Origin: RPQJ01 sp963714645
Lineage (GTDB): Bacteria; Pseudomonadota; Gammaproteobacteria; Steroidobacterales; Steroidobacteraceae
Direction: 5' to 3'
Assembly (NCBI GenBank): GCA_963714645.1
Contig: CAVQQX010000085.1
Span: forward strand, 1-64,000
DNA length: 64,000 nt
The position numbers were made by a program, and so were the translations under genes. Below, piece by piece: positions 34,080 through 42,144 of the stretch. A model generated the notes under the pieces. It was not told the DNA's origin and did no database searches. It saw nothing but the letters and a program-made list of their open reading frames with translations. The first letter of the stretch is position 1. The number at the start of each line of letters is the position of its first letter.

Positions 34080-35606
34080 GTGTCGCGCCCAGGTCCACCA
34101 CCCGGCGAGATCGAGCGCCGCGCGCTCGCGGGCCTGCTCGGGTTGCTGCTGCTGGTCGCGTTCGCGTTCCAGGGCACTCGCGGCATCTGGGAACCCGACG
34201 AAGGCCGCTACAGTGCCGCCGGCATCAACATGCTCGAGAGCGGCGACTGGCTGGTGCCCAGCGTCGACGGCGAGCATCCGCACCTGAGCAAGCCGCCTGT
34301 CACCTACTGGGCGCTCGCCGCGAGCTTCGCGCTGCTCGGCCTCGACGAATGGGCCGCGCGCCTGCCGAGCGCACTCGCCTTCGTCGGCACGGGCCTGCTG
34401 CTACTCGGTCTCGGGCGGCGGCTCTGTGCGCCCCGCCCGTGGTTGCCGGCGGCGGTCTGGGCAACCTCGTTCGCGCCCGTGGTCGCCTCGAACGTCGTGT
34501 CGACCGATCCGATCCTGGTGCTGTGGGAAACGGCGGCGATGTTTGCGTTCGTCGAGGGCTGGTCGCGACACGGCAATGACGGCCGGCGCTGGTACGTCCT
34601 GATGTGGCTGGGCTGGGGCGGCGCCTTCCTGACCAAGGGGCCGCCGGGCGTGCTGCCGCTGCTCGCCATGCTGGCATTTCTCGCAGTGCACGACCGCCCG
34701 CGACTCAGGTCCATGTGCGCACCGGACGGCATCGCCCTGTTCGTGGTGGTGGGATTCTCGTGGTTCGCGCTGTTGATCGTGCAGGACCCGGCCAGGTTGC
34801 GTTACTTCCTGGACTACGAGCTGTACGACCGCGTGTTCACCGGGGCGCACGATCGCCACGCGCAATGGTACGGCGGGCTCGAGGTCTACCTGCCGGTCCT
34901 GCTGGCTGGAACGCTGCCGTGGTTTCCGCTTGCGCTGCTGGCGGCGGGCGGCCCGGCCCGGGCGTGGCAGCTCGCGCGTGCGCGGCTGCAGGAACGGTCG
35001 CGAGACTGGCTGCTGCTCGCTTACTGGCTGCTGGTGCCGCTCGCAGTCTTTTTCGTCGCCCGCTCGCGGCTGCACCTGTACGTGCTGCCGCTGTTCGTGC
35101 CGCTGTCGCTCGCCATGGCGCGGCCGCTCGCCGGGTGGCGCAGGTTGGCGGGGCGGCGGCTCGCAGCGCTCGTCGTCGTCGCGGCACTCGCCATGGTCGC
35201 GTTCAAGGGCACCCTCGCCTACTGGCCGTCCGATCGCGATGCGCGGGAGCTCGCCGCCCAGCTGCGGCGATTCGTCGATCCGCGCGAGGTCGACGAGATC
35301 GTCTTCGTCGGCATGCGGCCGTTCTACGGGCTCACGCTCTACCTCGACCGACACATCGCAGAGCTTCAGGTCGGCAAGCGGCGCCACGAGAACTCGAAGC
35401 TGGTCCAGCCGGTCGGCTTCTGCGGCGAAATTGCGGACCACCCGCGCGCCGTGTACGGGATCAAGCGGCATCACGCGACCGAACTGGCCGACGCCACGCG
35501 ACCGTGCGGCGTGGTCCCCCGGCCGCTCGGCACCGTCCGGGCCGACGGCAACGACATCCTGTTCTTCGAACTGGCCGCGCGCGCGGACCAGCCCGATTCC
35601 GGCTAG
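34080..35606 (+). CDS. GT39/ArnT-like membrane glycosyltransferase
   Basis: A 508-residue polytopic protein starting at a GTG 7 nt after aceK. The first luminal loop carries the catalytic acidic pair (WEPDEGRYSAAGINMLESGDW) and HLSKPPVTYW, both diagnostic of the PMT/ArnT superfamily that uses polyprenyl-phosphate sugars. About ten hydrophobic spans follow, with the C-terminal periplasmic domain from residue 390. The donor and acceptor (lipid A, protein or other) cannot be read from sequence. It terminates on a TAG that is also part of a -10-like hexamer for the next gene. Confidence 0.85.
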   Translation: MSRPGPPPGEIERRALAGLLGLLLLVAFAFQGTRGIWEPDEGRYSAAGINMLESGDWLVPSVDGEHPHLSKPPVTYWALAASFALLGLDEWAARLPSALAFVGTGLLLLGLGRRLCAPRPWLPAAVWATSFAPVVASNVVSTDPILVLWETAAMFAFVEGWSRHGNDGRRWYVLMWLGWGGAFLTKGPPGVLPLLAMLAFLAVHDRPRLRSMCAPDGIALFVVVGFSWFALLIVQDPARLRYFLDYELYDRVFTGAHDRHAQWYGGLEVYLPVLLAGTLPWFPLALLAAGGPARAWQLARARLQERSRDWLLLAYWLLVPLAVFFVARSRLHLYVLPLFVPLSLAMARPLAGWRRLAGRRLAALVVVAALAMVAFKGTLAYWPSDRDARELAAQLRRFVDPREVDEIVFVGMRPFYGLTLYLDRHIAELQVGKRRHENSKLVQPVGFCGEIADHPRAVYGIKRHHATELADATRPCGVVPRPLGTVRADGNDILFFELAARADQPDSG

Positions 35607-35609
35607 GAT
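35604..35609 (+). promoter_or_regulatory. Putative -10 element for the secreted kinase-like gene
   Basis: TAGGAT overlaps the stop codon of the glycosyltransferase gene. It would give a leader of about 50 nt before the next start, which has a strong ribosome site (GAGGTGA). No clear -35. Confidence 0.3.
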
Positions 35610-35667
35610 GATGACCGCGGGCGACTCGGACGCCCCCGCTGCGCGCGCCTGTCGCAAGAGGTGACGG

Positions 35668-36660
35668 ATGGGATCGATCTCGCGGCTCGCCCGGACCTTC
35701 GTCGTCCTGTCGCTGCTGGCCGTGGCCGGGCCCGCTTCTGCGCAGGATGCCAACATCCTGCAACCGGTCGCGGACCTCGAGCGCCTGCTGCAATCGGAGC
35801 CGCTCGTCATCGAGCGCGCGGAGATCAGCCGCCCGAAGGCCAAGGGCGACATCACGCTCAAGGCGGACGTCCGCCTGGGCGGCGCCCCGCCGCTGCGCGT
35901 GAAGCTGCGCAAGTCCGAACCCGGCGCCGAAGCGTTCAACAACGTGCCGCGCTACGACCTCGCTGCGTACGAGCTGCAGAAGCTCTTCGTCGACCCGCCC
36001 GAATACGTGGTGCCGCCCACTGCCCTGCGCATGGTCGCGCTCGCCGACTTCGCGAAGTACTCGCCGGACGTGAAGCGCACGTTCCCGCCGGCCGAGCAGG
36101 TGCTCGCCGTGGTGCAGTACTGGCTGAGCGACATCATGGTGCTCGCCGACGTCTACGACGAGTCGCGCTTCAACTCAGACCCGGTTTATGCGCGTCACAT
36201 CGGGCACCTCAACATCCTCACGCATCTGATCCAGCATCGCGACTCGAATGCCGGCAATTTCCTGATGGGTCGCGCCGAGAAGGGCGCCCGCGTGTTCTCG
36301 ATCGACCATGGCGTCGCGTTCGCGTCGCAGGACAGCGACCGCGGCGAGCTCTGGAAGGACATGCGGGTGACGCGGTTGCCGGCCGCCGCGATTGCCCGTC
36401 TGCGCCAGGTCACGCCCGAAGTGCTCGAGGCAAAGCTCGCCGTGCTGGCCCAGTGGCGACTCCAGGACGGGACCTGGCGACCCGAGGCGCCAGGCAAGAA
36501 CCTGTCGCCGCGGCGCGGCGTGCGTCGCGCGGGCGACCGGCTCCAGATGGGTCTCACCAGCATCGAGCTGCAGGCGGTGGAGCGCCTGCGGAGGAAGCTG
36601 CTCGAGCGCATCGACCAGGGCGAAATCAAGGCTGACGGCGGCAACGCCCCGGCCTCTTGA
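35668..36660 (+). CDS. Secreted protein-kinase-like protein
   Basis: A 330-residue exported protein (signal peptide TFVVLSLLAVAGPASAQ). The mature part follows kinase-fold order. A lysine strand (LRVKLRKSE, about residue 78) is followed by an AAYELQKL helix with an acidic neighbour. Then comes VVPPT at the equivalent of the hinge side, the catalytic-loop-like HRDSNAGNF (about residue 190, with the HRD and Asn spacing of protein kinases) and a metal-binding SIDHG (about 210). I therefore infer an extracytoplasmic kinase. I know no named family. It is 13 nt from a secreted phosphatase gene in the same operon, which strengthens a phosphorylation role. Confidence 0.6.
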   Translation: MGSISRLARTFVVLSLLAVAGPASAQDANILQPVADLERLLQSEPLVIERAEISRPKAKGDITLKADVRLGGAPPLRVKLRKSEPGAEAFNNVPRYDLAAYELQKLFVDPPEYVVPPTALRMVALADFAKYSPDVKRTFPPAEQVLAVVQYWLSDIMVLADVYDESRFNSDPVYARHIGHLNILTHLIQHRDSNAGNFLMGRAEKGARVFSIDHGVAFASQDSDRGELWKDMRVTRLPAAAIARLRQVTPEVLEAKLAVLAQWRLQDGTWRPEAPGKNLSPRRGVRRAGDRLQMGLTSIELQAVERLRRKLLERIDQGEIKADGGNAPAS

Positions 36661-36673
36661 GCAGCGAAGCATC

Positions 36674-38554
36674 ATGCAAGCGAGGCTGCGTGAGGGGGTG
36701 GTCGCATTGCGCGTTGCCGCGGCGATCACGCTGGCGTTCGCGTTCGGTTGCGTCACGCCCGCGACGTCGAGCGCACAGTCCGCGGCCGCGCAGGTCGAGT
36801 GGCGCAACGTGCCGCGGGTCGTCGCGTTCGCCGACGTCCACGGCGATTTCGACGAATTGCAGCGCCTGCTGCGCGAAGCGGGGGTCGTCGACGGCAAGGA
36901 TGCCTGGGCCGCGGGCCGTACCCACGTCGTGAGCCTCGGCGACCTGCTCGACCGCGGTGCGGGTTCGCGCAAGGTCATGGACCTGCTGATGCGCCTGCAG
37001 GACGAAGCGGGCGCGGCGGGCGGTGGATTGCACGTCGTTCTCGGCAACCACGAGGCGATGAACCTGCTGGGCGACCTGCGCTACGTCGATCCCGGCGAGT
37101 ACGCGTCGTACGCCGACCTGGAGCCCGCAGGCCTGCGCGAGAAATCGCGCGCGGCCTGGGAGCAGTCGCACGGCGCGGGCTCGGGCGCAACCTTCGAGCA
37201 GAAGTTCCCGCCGGGCTGGTTCGGCCACCGTGACGCGCTTGGCCCCTCGCGCAGGTACGGCCGCTGGTTGCTGGGCCTGCCCGTGGCGGTCGTCGTCAAC
37301 GACACTCTGTTCATGCATGCGGGGCCGTCCGGGGTTCTCCAGGGCATGAGCCTCACCGACCTCAACACACGCTACCGCACGGCGCTGGTCGACTACCTGC
37401 AGTCGTACGCGAAGCTCGAGCAGGCCGCGTTGCTGCAGGCGGGCGACGATTTCAATGCGAGGCCGAAGCTCGCGGCGCAGCGGCTCGCGGCCAAGGCCAC
37501 CGAGACGGGCGCCCCACCGCCGCCGGACCTCGACGCGGCCGTCAAGCGCTTCATGCAGGCGGACAACCACCCGCTGCTGAATCCCGACGGCCCGAACTGG
37601 TATCGCGGCGCCGCCCTCTGCAACGAGGTCGTCGAGACGGACGTTCTCACGCCGCTGCTCAAGCAGTTCGGCGTCGCGCGACTCGTCGTGGGGCACACGC
37701 CGACCCGCAACCTGCGGGCAGTCACGCGTTTCGCCGGCCGCGTCGTCAAGCTCGACACCGGCATGAACCGCTCGGCTTACAAGGGACGCGGCGCGGCGTT
37801 GACGATCGAGGGTTCGAAGCTCGGGGTACGTTACGTGGGCGAGCCCGCACCGGCGGAACCCGAGCCGGAGGGGCTGTTCGTGGCTCCGGACTCGGTGGCC
37901 GACGCGATCGTCGTCGCGGCGCTCGAGCGCGGCAACGTGACGGTCGCGGGGTCTCGTCCGACCGGCGAGATCACCGTGACGGTCGAGCACGAAGGCCGGA
38001 AGGTTCCCGCCGTGTTCCTCGAGCGCAACGACGCCGGTACCCGCAAGGAGCTCGCAGCCTACCGCCTCGACCGGCTCCTCGGGCTCGGCATCGTGCCGGC
38101 CTCGGTGGCGCGGGAGGTCCAGGGCAAGTCGGGCGTGCTGCAGGCCAGACCTGCCAACTGGGTCACGCAGGGGGACGTCCAGCGCCAGTCCCTCCGGGAC
38201 GATGGCTGGTGCCCGCTCGAGCCGCAGTTCCAGCTCGTGTACGCGTTCGACACACTCGTGGGGAACGAAGGACGCACGCCCGAGACGCTGCTGTTCGACT
38301 CCGACGGGTGGTACGTTTACGTGACCGGCCACCAGCGCGCCTTCGGCAACGGCCGTGCGTTGCCCGCCTACCTCAAGGCCCAGCCGCCACGTCCGGGCGC
38401 GGAGTTGCGCCGACGAGCCGCGGCGCTCGACGACGAAGCGCTGGCCTCCGCGCTGGGCGATTCACTCGACACCCGGGGCCGCAAGGCCATCCTCGAGCGT
38501 CGCGACACCCTCCTCGCACTGCCCGAAACGCCCGCGGCGACCGCCGGACGCTGA
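36674..38554 (+). CDS. Secreted PPP-type metallophosphatase with C-terminal degenerate kinase-like domain
   Basis: A 626-residue exported protein (signal near VALRVAAAITLAFAFG). The phosphatase part has all calcineurin-like metal motifs: FADVHGD near 55, LGDLLDRG near 92, GNHE near 125, and later FMHAGPSG and VVGHTPTRN. This is close to Shewanella-like PPP phosphatases. From about residue 440 a different domain follows: RKELAAYRLDRLLGLGIVP, then FDTLVGNEGRTPETLLFD and VTGHQRAFG. This matches the catalytic loop and DFG-equivalent of Fam20C/HipA-like kinases, but both essential Asp positions are Gly, so it looks like a pseudokinase. The upstream gene is the active-looking kinase. Confidence 0.7.
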   Translation: MQARLREGVVALRVAAAITLAFAFGCVTPATSSAQSAAAQVEWRNVPRVVAFADVHGDFDELQRLLREAGVVDGKDAWAAGRTHVVSLGDLLDRGAGSRKVMDLLMRLQDEAGAAGGGLHVVLGNHEAMNLLGDLRYVDPGEYASYADLEPAGLREKSRAAWEQSHGAGSGATFEQKFPPGWFGHRDALGPSRRYGRWLLGLPVAVVVNDTLFMHAGPSGVLQGMSLTDLNTRYRTALVDYLQSYAKLEQAALLQAGDDFNARPKLAAQRLAAKATETGAPPPPDLDAAVKRFMQADNHPLLNPDGPNWYRGAALCNEVVETDVLTPLLKQFGVARLVVGHTPTRNLRAVTRFAGRVVKLDTGMNRSAYKGRGAALTIEGSKLGVRYVGEPAPAEPEPEGLFVAPDSVADAIVVAALERGNVTVAGSRPTGEITVTVEHEGRKVPAVFLERNDAGTRKELAAYRLDRLLGLGIVPASVAREVQGKSGVLQARPANWVTQGDVQRQSLRDDGWCPLEPQFQLVYAFDTLVGNEGRTPETLLFDSDGWYVYVTGHQRAFGNGRALPAYLKAQPPRPGAELRRRAAALDDEALASALGDSLDTRGRKAILERRDTLLALPETPAATAGR

Positions 38555-38730
38555 AGCGCGCACGGGCACGCTGCCGCGCGGTCGTGGTGCGTGCGTCTGT
38601 CCAGCGTCGACCGGACCGGGCTGTAGGAATTGCGGACACGTCGCGCAGCACCGACGCTCGAGCGGGCAACCAACGCTGTCCATCGAGGTACTTAGGTTCG
38701 TGGACCCCAAAAACGGGAGGACCCGGACCG

Positions 38731-39051
38731 ATGCCGAAAACATGCCCCAAATGCAGGATGGAATCTCGCGTCGACGCCTCGTGGTGCTGGCATTGCGGGT
38801 ACTCTTTCGAAGACCCCGAGGTCGGCGGCGACCGCAAGGGCGGAACCTCCGCGGACGATCCGGCCAGCGACGACGCGGACGAGGATGAAAAACACGGCCT
38901 GCTAGAATGGCGCCGATGCGCCCGCCGATCGAGAGCAAGCTGCCCGCCGTCGGCACCACGATTTTCACGGTCATGTCGCGGCTCGCCGCCGAGCACGGGG
39001 CCATCAATCTCTCGCAGGGCTTCCCCGATTTCGATCCGCCCGCGCGCCTGA
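38731..39051 (+). CDS. Small zinc-ribbon protein overlapping the aminotransferase start
   Basis: A strong GGAGG ribosome site precedes an ATG. The N-terminal 30 residues form a double-knuckle zinc ribbon (CPKC and CWHC), followed by an acidic tail (DDPASDDADEDEK). The frame stays open for 107 codons and runs 145 nt into the aminotransferase gene. The last 45 residues look like a shadow of that gene, so the natural stop may have been lost or the true protein is shorter through frameshift. Translation is likely, function unknown. Confidence 0.5.
   Translation: MPKTCPKCRMESRVDASWCWHCGYSFEDPEVGGDRKGGTSADDPASDDADEDEKHGLLEWRRCARRSRASCPPSAPRFSRSCRGSPPSTGPSISRRASPISIRPRA
38900..38908 (+). promoter_or_regulatory. 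Extended -10 element at the aminotransferase start
   Basis: TGcTAGAAT lies inside the zinc-ribbon gene. The hexamer ends over the first possible ATG (38907); transcription about 7 nt later would begin at the second in-frame ATG (38916), giving a leaderless message. No Shine-Dalgarno is visible before either ATG. Confidence 0.35.
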
Positions 39052-40085
39052 TCGACCTGGTCGAGCAGGCGATGCGACGGGGCGGCAGCCCCACCGCCAG
39101 CAACCAGTACGCGCCGATGAGCGGCCTGCCGCCGCTGCGCGAGGCGATCGCGGCCAAGGTCCGCGACCTCTACGGGTGCGAAGTCGATCCGGACGCGGCG
39201 ATCACCGTCACGTCGGGCGGAACCGAGGCGCTGTTCTGCGCCATCCAGGCAACGGTCCATGCGGGCGACGAGACGATACTGCTCGATCCCGCCTACGATT
39301 CGTACGAGCCCTCGGTGCTGCTCGCGGGCGGATGCGCCGTGCGCGTGCCGCTGCTGCGACCGACCTTCCGCGTCGACTGGCAGCGCGTGCACGAGGCGAT
39401 CACGCCGCGGACGCGACTGCTGGTGCTCAACTTTCCGCACAATCCGACCGGCGCCGTGCTGGTGCGCGAGGACCTCGATGCGCTGGCCGGGATCCTGCGC
39501 GGCACGCGCGTGCTCGTGGCCGCCGACGAGGTCTACGAGCACATGGTGTACGACGGCGTGCGGCACGCGAGCCTGCTCACCCATGCGGAACTCGCCGAAC
39601 GGAGTTTCGTCGTGTCCTCGTTCGGCAAGACCTACCACGCGACGGGGTGGAAGGTGGGCTACTGCGTTGCCCCTGCGCCCCTGACGTCCGAGTTCCGCAA
39701 GGTCCACCAGTTCGTGCAGTTCTCGGTCGCCACACCGCTGCAGGCCGCGCTCGCGCAGTTCATGCAGGAATGTCCCCGGCACGCCCGCGACCTGCCGCGG
39801 TTCTACCAGGACAAGCGCGACCGCTTCGCACGCCTGCTCGAGGGCACGGCGTTCCGCTTCCATCCGGCCGCGAGCACGTATTTCCAGCTGGTCGACTATT
39901 CCGGCCTGAGCGAGCTGCCGGACACGGAGTTTGCGCGGCGGCTCACAATCGAGCACGGGGTGGCCGCGATCCCGATCTCGGTCTTCTCCGAGCGACCCCC
40001 GGCGGACGAGCGCATCGTCCGGTTCTGCTTCGCCAAGCATGCGGCGACGCTGGACGCCGCCGCCGAAAAACTGAGGATGCTATGA
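38907..40085 (+). CDS. ybdL: Methionine/glutamine aminotransferase (YbdL-like)
   Basis: A 392-residue fold-type I aminotransferase. The N-terminal SKLPAVGTTIFTVMSRLA matches YbdL/KAT-II enzymes that transaminate Met, Gln or aromatic amino acids with 2-oxo acids. LNFPHNPTGAV, the PLP lysine region SSFGKTYHATGWKVGY (K about 240) and an Arg near the C-terminus are present. The ATG at 38916 is an alternative start. Its stop overlaps the next gene, an omega-amidase, so together they form the glutamine transaminase-omega-amidase (methionine salvage) pair: 4-methylthio-2-oxobutanoate is aminated by glutamine and the 2-oxoglutaramate is hydrolysed. Confidence 0.88.
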   Translation: MAPMRPPIESKLPAVGTTIFTVMSRLAAEHGAINLSQGFPDFDPPARLIDLVEQAMRRGGSPTASNQYAPMSGLPPLREAIAAKVRDLYGCEVDPDAAITVTSGGTEALFCAIQATVHAGDETILLDPAYDSYEPSVLLAGGCAVRVPLLRPTFRVDWQRVHEAITPRTRLLVLNFPHNPTGAVLVREDLDALAGILRGTRVLVAADEVYEHMVYDGVRHASLLTHAELAERSFVVSSFGKTYHATGWKVGYCVAPAPLTSEFRKVHQFVQFSVATPLQAALAQFMQECPRHARDLPRFYQDKRDRFARLLEGTAFRFHPAASTYFQLVDYSGLSELPDTEFARRLTIEHGVAAIPISVFSERPPADERIVRFCFAKHAATLDAAAEKLRML

Positions 40086-40882
40086 GTGCAATGCTGCGCG
40101 TGTCGATGATCCAGGCCGAACTCGCCTGGCAGGATCCGGCCGCGAATCGTACCGCCCTGGCGCGGCACTTCCGCGGCCTGCAGGGTCATACCGACCTGAT
40201 CGTCCTGCCGGAGATGTTCTCGACCGGGTTCACGATGGAAGCGTCTGCGCTGGCCGAGACGATGGACGGGCCCACCGTCGACTGGATGCGGGAGGAATCC
40301 GCCGCGGTCGGTTGCGCGATCACCGGCAGCCTGATCGTGCGCGACGGCGCGGGGGCCGATGCGCGCCACTACAACCGCCTGCTGTTCGCCAAGCCCGACG
40401 GGACGCTCGCGCACTACGACAAGCGTCACCTGTTCCGCATGGCGCGCGAGCAGGAGCATTACGCCGCGGGCCGCGAGCGGCTCGTCGTGCAGTTCAAGGG
40501 CTGGCGCATCTGCCCCATGGTCTGCTACGACCTGCGCTTCCCCGTCTGGAGCCGCAACCGCGGCGACTACGACGTGCTGATCTACGTGGCGAACTGGCCG
40601 GCACGCCGCCGGAGCGCGTGGTCCGTGCTGCTCAGGGCGCGCGCGATCGAGAACCTCTGCTACGTCGTCGGAGTGAACCGCGTCGGCCGCGACGGCAACG
40701 GCGCGAGCTACGCGGGCGACAGCGCGGCCCTGGACTTCCTCGGCCAGTCGCTCGGCGGCGACCACGGCGGCGCATTCGTCGAGACCGTCACGCTCGATCG
40801 CGAGGCGCTCGAGCGCTGGCGACAAAAATTCCCGGCCCACCTCGACGCGGACAAGTTCGAGCTGGGGCCGGGCGCGGCCTGA
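40082..40882 (+). CDS. yafV: Omega-amidase (YafV-like nitrilase-family amidohydrolase)
   Basis: A 266-residue C-N hydrolase. The catalytic triad is visible: Glu in LPEMFSTGF, Lys in YDKRHLFRM and Cys in MVCYDLRFPVW. The ATG overlaps the aminotransferase stop (ATGA). YafV-type enzymes hydrolyse 2-oxoglutaramate from glutamine transamination to 2-oxoglutarate, pulling the transaminase reaction forward. The window also holds aguB, another nitrilase-fold enzyme, but sequence and context separate them. Confidence 0.9.
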   Translation: MSAMLRVSMIQAELAWQDPAANRTALARHFRGLQGHTDLIVLPEMFSTGFTMEASALAETMDGPTVDWMREESAAVGCAITGSLIVRDGAGADARHYNRLLFAKPDGTLAHYDKRHLFRMAREQEHYAAGRERLVVQFKGWRICPMVCYDLRFPVWSRNRGDYDVLIYVANWPARRRSAWSVLLRARAIENLCYVVGVNRVGRDGNGASYAGDSAALDFLGQSLGGDHGGAFVETVTLDREALERWRQKFPAHLDADKFELGPGAA

Positions 40883-40898
40883 GCGGAACGCGGCCGCG

Positions 40899-42071
40899 AT
40901 GAAGAAACGCACGCGCGTCACCCATCCGCCCGAGGCGCCGGTGCCGCCGGGCAACCGGCCTCTGGTCGCACCCATCTACCAGTCGGTCAAGTTCACCTTC
41001 GACGACGTCGCGAAGTCGCTCGAGCATTTCCGCGGCCAGCGCGAGGGCTTCTACTATTCCCGCATCTCGAACCCGACGCTGCGACAGCTCGAGCAGCTGC
41101 TCGCCGAACTGCAGGGACGCGATGCCTGCCTGCTGACGGGGTCCGGCATCGCTTCGATCTCCATGCCGATGCTCGCGCTGCTCGCAGCCGGCGATCACGT
41201 CGTGCACTTCGCCGAGCAGTATCACCCGACCCGAGTACTCGTCACGCGCGTGCTGCGGCGTTTCGGTGTCGCGAGCACGATGCTCTCGATCGACGACCTC
41301 GACGGACTCGAACGCGTGCTCGGGGAAACGCCCACCCGCCTGGTGGTGTTCGAGTCCCCGACCAACCCCGTGCTCAAGGTGGTGGACCTCGAGCGACTGA
41401 CCGCGCTCGCCCGGCGTCACGGCGCGCTCACGCTGCTCGACAACACGTTCGCCGGGTTCCACAACCACGGGCAGTACGACGTCGACCTGTTCGCGCACAG
41501 CCTGACCAAGTTCGCCTCGGGCCACGGCGACGTCATGGGCGGTGCAGTGATCGGCCGGGCAGACCTGATCGATTCCATGCGCGACGACGTCAACATCCTC
41601 GGCCCGACGCTCGACCCGCACGCCGCCTACCTCGTGCTGCGCGGCATGAAGACGTATTACCTGCGCTGGGACGCGCAATGCCGCGGCGCGCAGGCGGTGG
41701 CGGAATACCTCTCTTCGCACCCGGCGGTGGAGCGCGTGTTCTACCCCGGCCTGCCGGGCGACGCGGGCCACGCGCTGGCACGACGGCAGATGCACGACTT
41801 CGGCTCGATCGTCGCGTTCGACCTCCGTGGCGGGCTCGAGGCGGGTACCCGCTTCGCGCAAGCCCTGCGGCTGTTCGCGATCGCGGCGAGCCTGGGTTCG
41901 ACGGAGTCGCTGGTCGTGCCGCCGGCCATGCAGCAGCCACGCGGGCTCACGGCCGAGCAGCGGCGCTGGACCGGAATCGGCCAAGGCACGGTGCGGCTGT
42001 CGATCGGCGTGGAAGACCCCGACGACCTGGTCGGCGACCTGCGCCAGGCGCTCGCGTCCGCTTCGGCCTGA
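40899..42071 (+). CDS. Cys/Met-metabolism PLP-dependent enzyme (gamma-family)
   Basis: A 390-residue protein of the MetB/MetC/MGL/O-acylhomoserine sulfhydrylase family. PLP-binding Lys lies in HSLTKFASGHGD; SRISNPTLRQLE, TGSGIASIS and FESPTNPVLKVVD are conserved blocks. Substrate class (gamma-lyase, cystathionine synthase or lyase) cannot be decided from motif alone. Following ybdL and yafV by 16 nt, it could act in methionine or homocysteine turnover and feed sulfide handling. The nearby nucleotide-transporter-like gene has its own promoter. Confidence 0.85.
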   Translation: MKKRTRVTHPPEAPVPPGNRPLVAPIYQSVKFTFDDVAKSLEHFRGQREGFYYSRISNPTLRQLEQLLAELQGRDACLLTGSGIASISMPMLALLAAGDHVVHFAEQYHPTRVLVTRVLRRFGVASTMLSIDDLDGLERVLGETPTRLVVFESPTNPVLKVVDLERLTALARRHGALTLLDNTFAGFHNHGQYDVDLFAHSLTKFASGHGDVMGGAVIGRADLIDSMRDDVNILGPTLDPHAAYLVLRGMKTYYLRWDAQCRGAQAVAEYLSSHPAVERVFYPGLPGDAGHALARRQMHDFGSIVAFDLRGGLEAGTRFAQALRLFAIAASLGSTESLVVPPAMQQPRGLTAEQRRWTGIGQGTVRLSIGVEDPDDLVGDLRQALASASA

Positions 42072-42108
42072 CTGCGAGGCCGCACGCCGGGGGCCGGCGC
42101 CGTCGCTC

Positions 42109-42117
42109 TGCTATGCT
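42109..42117 (+). promoter_or_regulatory. Extended -10 promoter for the transporter gene
   Basis: TGcTATGCT gives a leader of about 20 nt with an AGGGAG ribosome site before the GTG start. It separates this gene from the PLP-enzyme operon. Confidence 0.45.
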
Positions 42118-42144
42118 GCGCGAAAAGGGAGACGGGCCGAACTC

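Noticed and set aside
36392..36673. Extended start of the phosphatase inside the kinase-like gene
   Set aside because: The extension lacks a signal peptide and lies in another gene's frame; the ATG 13 nt after that gene gives a signal sequence.
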